From assembly GCF_002836205.1 (NCBI RefSeq), contig NZ_PJBE01000013.1:434001-498000 (forward strand): 64,000 nucleotides of DNA, in the 5' to 3' direction. Position 1 is the first letter of the stretch, and every line of letters begins with the position of its first letter. The position numbers and the translations under genes were made by a program. The DNA comes from Shewanella sp. Choline-02u-19 (GTDB lineage: Bacteria > Pseudomonadota > Gammaproteobacteria > Enterobacterales > Shewanellaceae). The notes under the pieces were generated by a model. It saw nothing but the letters and a program-made list of their open reading frames with translations, made no database searches and was not told the DNA's origin. Positions 62,013-64,000 of the stretch are shown here, one piece after another.

Positions 62013-62606
62013 TTATGGCGCGATCATAGGGATGATTGAAAGCACAAGCAAGAGCGCCATGCTGACGTTAAATATTTTTTGCTGTCTTTGATTCTTTAGT
62101 ATGCGTTTTAATGCCACGCCAAACCCTAGCCAGACAAACGCACTGGGCAGGGCAACACAGAAAAAGACACTGACAATGGTGATAACTTGTGGCGCAAGTG
62201 CTTGTTGCATCGTGGTAAAGGTGGCTATAGCGCCAATGCCCATTATCCATGCTTTAGGATTGACCCACTGAAACGCCGCCGCTTGGATAAAAGTGAGTGG
62301 GGCGACGGTAACCTTACCGTTCATCTTGGCACTACTATTGGCAATCAGCCAAGCTAAATACAGTAAGTAGCTAATGCCCACATATTTAACAATGACATGC
62401 AATATAGGGTAACTTTGAAATACCGCACTTAAGCCCAAACCTATGGCTAAAACCATTGCCGGAAAGCCAATGCAGATGCCGAAGAGATGCGGCAAGCTGC
62501 GTTTTACACCAAAGTTAACCCCAGATGACATCAGCATAATATTGTTTGGGCCAGGTGTTATTCCCGATGAGAATGCAAATAATGCAATCGTTAAAATGAG
62601 TTCCAT
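62013..62606 (-). CDS. LysE/RhtB family amino-acid exporter
   Basis: 197-residue inner-membrane protein with about six helices. FAFSSGITPGPNNIMLMSSG is the family's N-terminal motif, followed by PHLFGICIGFPAMVLAIGLG, YVGISYLLYLAWLIA and FQWVNPKAWIMGIGAIATF, all typical LysE/RhtB blocks. It exports amino acids or related small molecules; the substrate is not predictable. First gene of a probable three-gene unit with DUF1415 and RNase H. Confidence 0.92.
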   Translation of the reverse strand: MELILTIALFAFSSGITPGPNNIMLMSSGVNFGVKRSLPHLFGICIGFPAMVLAIGLGLSAVFQSYPILHVIVKYVGISYLLYLAWLIANSSAKMNGKVTVAPLTFIQAAAFQWVNPKAWIMGIGAIATFTTMQQALAPQVITIVSVFFCVALPSAFVWLGFGVALKRILKNQRQQKIFNVSMALLLVLSIIPMIAP

Positions 62607-63154
62607 AGGTCCGAAAATCAGAATAGAAAGGCGCGTATTCTAACGTGATCGTGTGCACCGATCAAAACCATTATGAGTGGATTAAGGTCGTTTACCATTA
62701 ATCAACTAAACCATATCTTTTTGTTATATACAAAATACAAAAAAACCAATATTGCATAATAAGTCGATAACATTAATTTATTATGCGAATGTTGGCGGTA
62801 AATATTTAGGAGTGATTTTTTTGACATCGGTTATTGGCACCTTGGGGAAGATTTAACCGATGTAGTTTAGTCACTTGATTGAAATGGAACATTGCAAGGG
62901 TAAAACACTAAAAAACATCAACTTTCATTTTTCATAAATATTGCGAATTCTTTATTACTTTTGGTTGGTACTCACGATTTTTTTGTGGCCTAAAAGCACA
63001 CTAACAGCCTGAGTACGAAAGTATGATGTTCTATAAATATACCAGCATTGTCGTAATATAACGGGCTATAAGCGCTGACTATCCATCCTCAAACTCCCAC
63101 TACCTCAGTCATTTTTTTGACTCTTGACTGTTCATTCAGTGCAGATCGTTAAAT
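62607..63154. other. Long intergenic region
   Basis: AT-rich DNA upstream of two divergent genes. No ORF or strong hairpin was seen before the promoter elements of the collagenase gene. Confidence 0.4.
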
Positions 63155-63211
63155 GTGACTATCTGTCACTTCTTGTACGTTTTTTACACTTGATTTTGGA
63201 TACTGTATAAA
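63155..63211 (+). promoter_or_regulatory. Collagenase promoter with upstream palindrome
   Basis: -35 TTTACA (63183-63188), a 17-bp spacer and -10 TATAAA (63206-63211). A GTGAC-N5-GTCAC dyad at 63155-63169 lies centred about 56 bases upstream of the expected start, a place suited to an activator. It is close to but one base off a CRP site. Confidence 0.45.
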
Positions 63212-63359
63212 TTATAAACTTAATTATCTTTTTAACAAAAGATTAACAATATGAAAATGATGCAGTAACAATATCAACGTCATGCCCTATAAAAGTCTGC
63301 TTATCACTTCCCTGAATCAGGTGGTTTGACGACATAGTCGCGAATAATTGGAGTCAAAC

Positions 63360-64000
63360 ATGTCAATAGAATCATCTAAGCCTCAAGCTCAACGAGGCAA
63401 GTTTAAAATTCACGTTTTAGCATTAGCTTGCTCAGCCATCATTTTCCCTGGTGCTGCGCTAGCGAACGGAGAAATCGCCCCCACTGCTAAAGAGGCTTCA
63501 AAGCCTGCGCATGGAAAAGAGCTCAACAACCGTTTTGAAAAAGGGGCCAATATTCCCGGTCAGAAAAAGGGCATTGAGAAAAGTCAGCGACAGATGCCTG
63601 CAAAGAGTAAGCAAGCAAAAAAGATTGAAGGGCCGATGGGTGTATCTGGTCCAACAGCGGAAGCTGAAGATAATGCCTGTAGTAGTGAATTTGCAGATTT
63701 AAGTGGCCAAGCACTTTTTGATTTTGTTAGGCAAGCTGAACTTTCTTGTATCTCTGAGCTTTATTCAAGAAATGATGCCGTATCCGTTGCAGCTTACCAA
63801 CCTGAAAATGTGGTAGCGGTGGCTAATCAAGTAAGCAGTATGGCTGCGACTTATGACAGCCGTAACGGCGATGAAATGCGTAACCTTTTTTACTTCTTAC
63901 GCGGTGCATTTTACATTGAGTTCTATAACGATGACTTAACTTACAGTGATACTCAAGCGGCTGATGCTATTTACAGTGCGTTGCTTGAGTATTCTAAGAA
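63360..64000 (+). CDS. M9 family collagenase (N-terminal part)
   Basis: The gene starts at the ATG at 63360, with GGAG 7 nt upstream, and is open to the window end, about 213 codons. A signal peptide follows a basic N-region (KFKIHVLALACSAII, ending near GAALA). A Lys-rich propeptide-like stretch runs to about residue 100. Then CSSEFADLSGQALFDFVRQA, ELSCISELYSRND and EMRNLFYFLRGAFYIEFYND match the start of the M9 collagenase N-terminal activator domain of Vibrio and relatives. The catalytic HExxH domain would lie beyond the window. A secreted enzyme acting on collagen-like proteins is expected. Confidence 0.82.
   Translation, partial: MSIESSKPQAQRGKFKIHVLALACSAIIFPGAALANGEIAPTAKEASKPAHGKELNNRFEKGANIPGQKKGIEKSQRQMPAKSKQAKKIEGPMGVSGPTAEAEDNACSSEFADLSGQALFDFVRQAELSCISELYSRNDAVSVAAYQPENVVAVANQVSSMAATYDSRNGDEMRNLFYFLRGAFYIEFYNDDLTYSDTQAADAIYSALLEYSK

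Noticed and set aside
63155..63170. CRP site before the collagenase gene
   Set aside because: TGTGA and TCACT are separated by seven bases rather than six, so I report only a dyad.

Overview
The window looks like a stretch of chromosome from a marine gammaproteobacterium, most likely Shewanella or a close relative. This rests on gene content and order: metA next to a seven-gene valine/isoleucine degradation operon, then an S9-like gene, cueR, copA and ybiT; a pentahaem nitrite reductase with nnrS; an OmpW gene with CRP- and FNR-type sites; and an M9 collagenase. Nearly every region is ordinary chromosome with well-formed ribosome sites and bidirectional terminators. I see no tRNA, rRNA, insertion sequence, integrase or CRISPR array.

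Layout. 1-674 is the end of gnd. 792-4464 is a small divergent cassette: a tail-collar (Mdp-type) protein and an Asp/Asn-hydroxylase-like 2OG oxygenase on the minus strand, and a PRMT-like methyltransferase and a second formyltransferase on the plus strand. 4543-12900 is a single 2785-residue surface protein: LamG and cadherin-like parts, 13 near-identical 94-residue Ig-like repeats, a calcium-binding TSP3 region, a GlyGly-CTERM-like tail, and then a second signal peptide and an outer-membrane beta-barrel in the same frame. 13028-21162 holds fadE, an AraC regulator with OsmC, a cupredoxin-like secreted protein, and a DUF3649-PepSY-DUF3325 iron-associated operon. 21979-25379 holds hpf, a KefG/KefB-type potassium efflux pair and a diverged csrA paralogue. 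25762-28445 is nnrS-nrfA behind an NsrR-like site. 28533-36797 carries menA, an SDR with a substituted catalytic Tyr, tesB, two ybaY-like lipoprotein genes, a nucleotidyltransferase, ompW and metA. 37314-45253 is the branched-chain catabolic operon behind a LiuR-like palindrome. 45402-52525 contains a small membrane protein, an S9 peptidase homologue that lacks the catalytic Ser and His, cueR/copA with a textbook 19-bp-spacer promoter, and ybiT with a structured leader. 52711-57179 pairs an outer-membrane barrel with a large zinc metalloprotease lipoprotein. 57322-62606 holds a small membrane protein, an M17 aminopeptidase, a LETM1-like protein, a viroplasmin-RNase H protein, a DUF1415 protein and a LysE transporter. 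A collagenase gene starts at 63360 and runs off the end.

How the genes fit together. The valine operon covers the pathway from isobutyryl-CoA through methacrylyl-CoA, 3-hydroxyisobutyryl-CoA, 3-hydroxyisobutyrate and methylmalonate semialdehyde to propionyl-CoA. Its thiolase and final SDR fit the isoleucine branch. nnrS and nrfA fit nitrite/NO handling under oxygen limitation. cueR-copA is copper export. The features most worth a second look are the fused adhesin-barrel protein, the collar/oxygenase/methyltransferase/formyltransferase cassette, the diverged CsrA, the dead S9 peptidase lipoprotein, and the barrel-metalloprotease pair. All functional calls come from reading the sequence and remembered family motifs; no database search was run.
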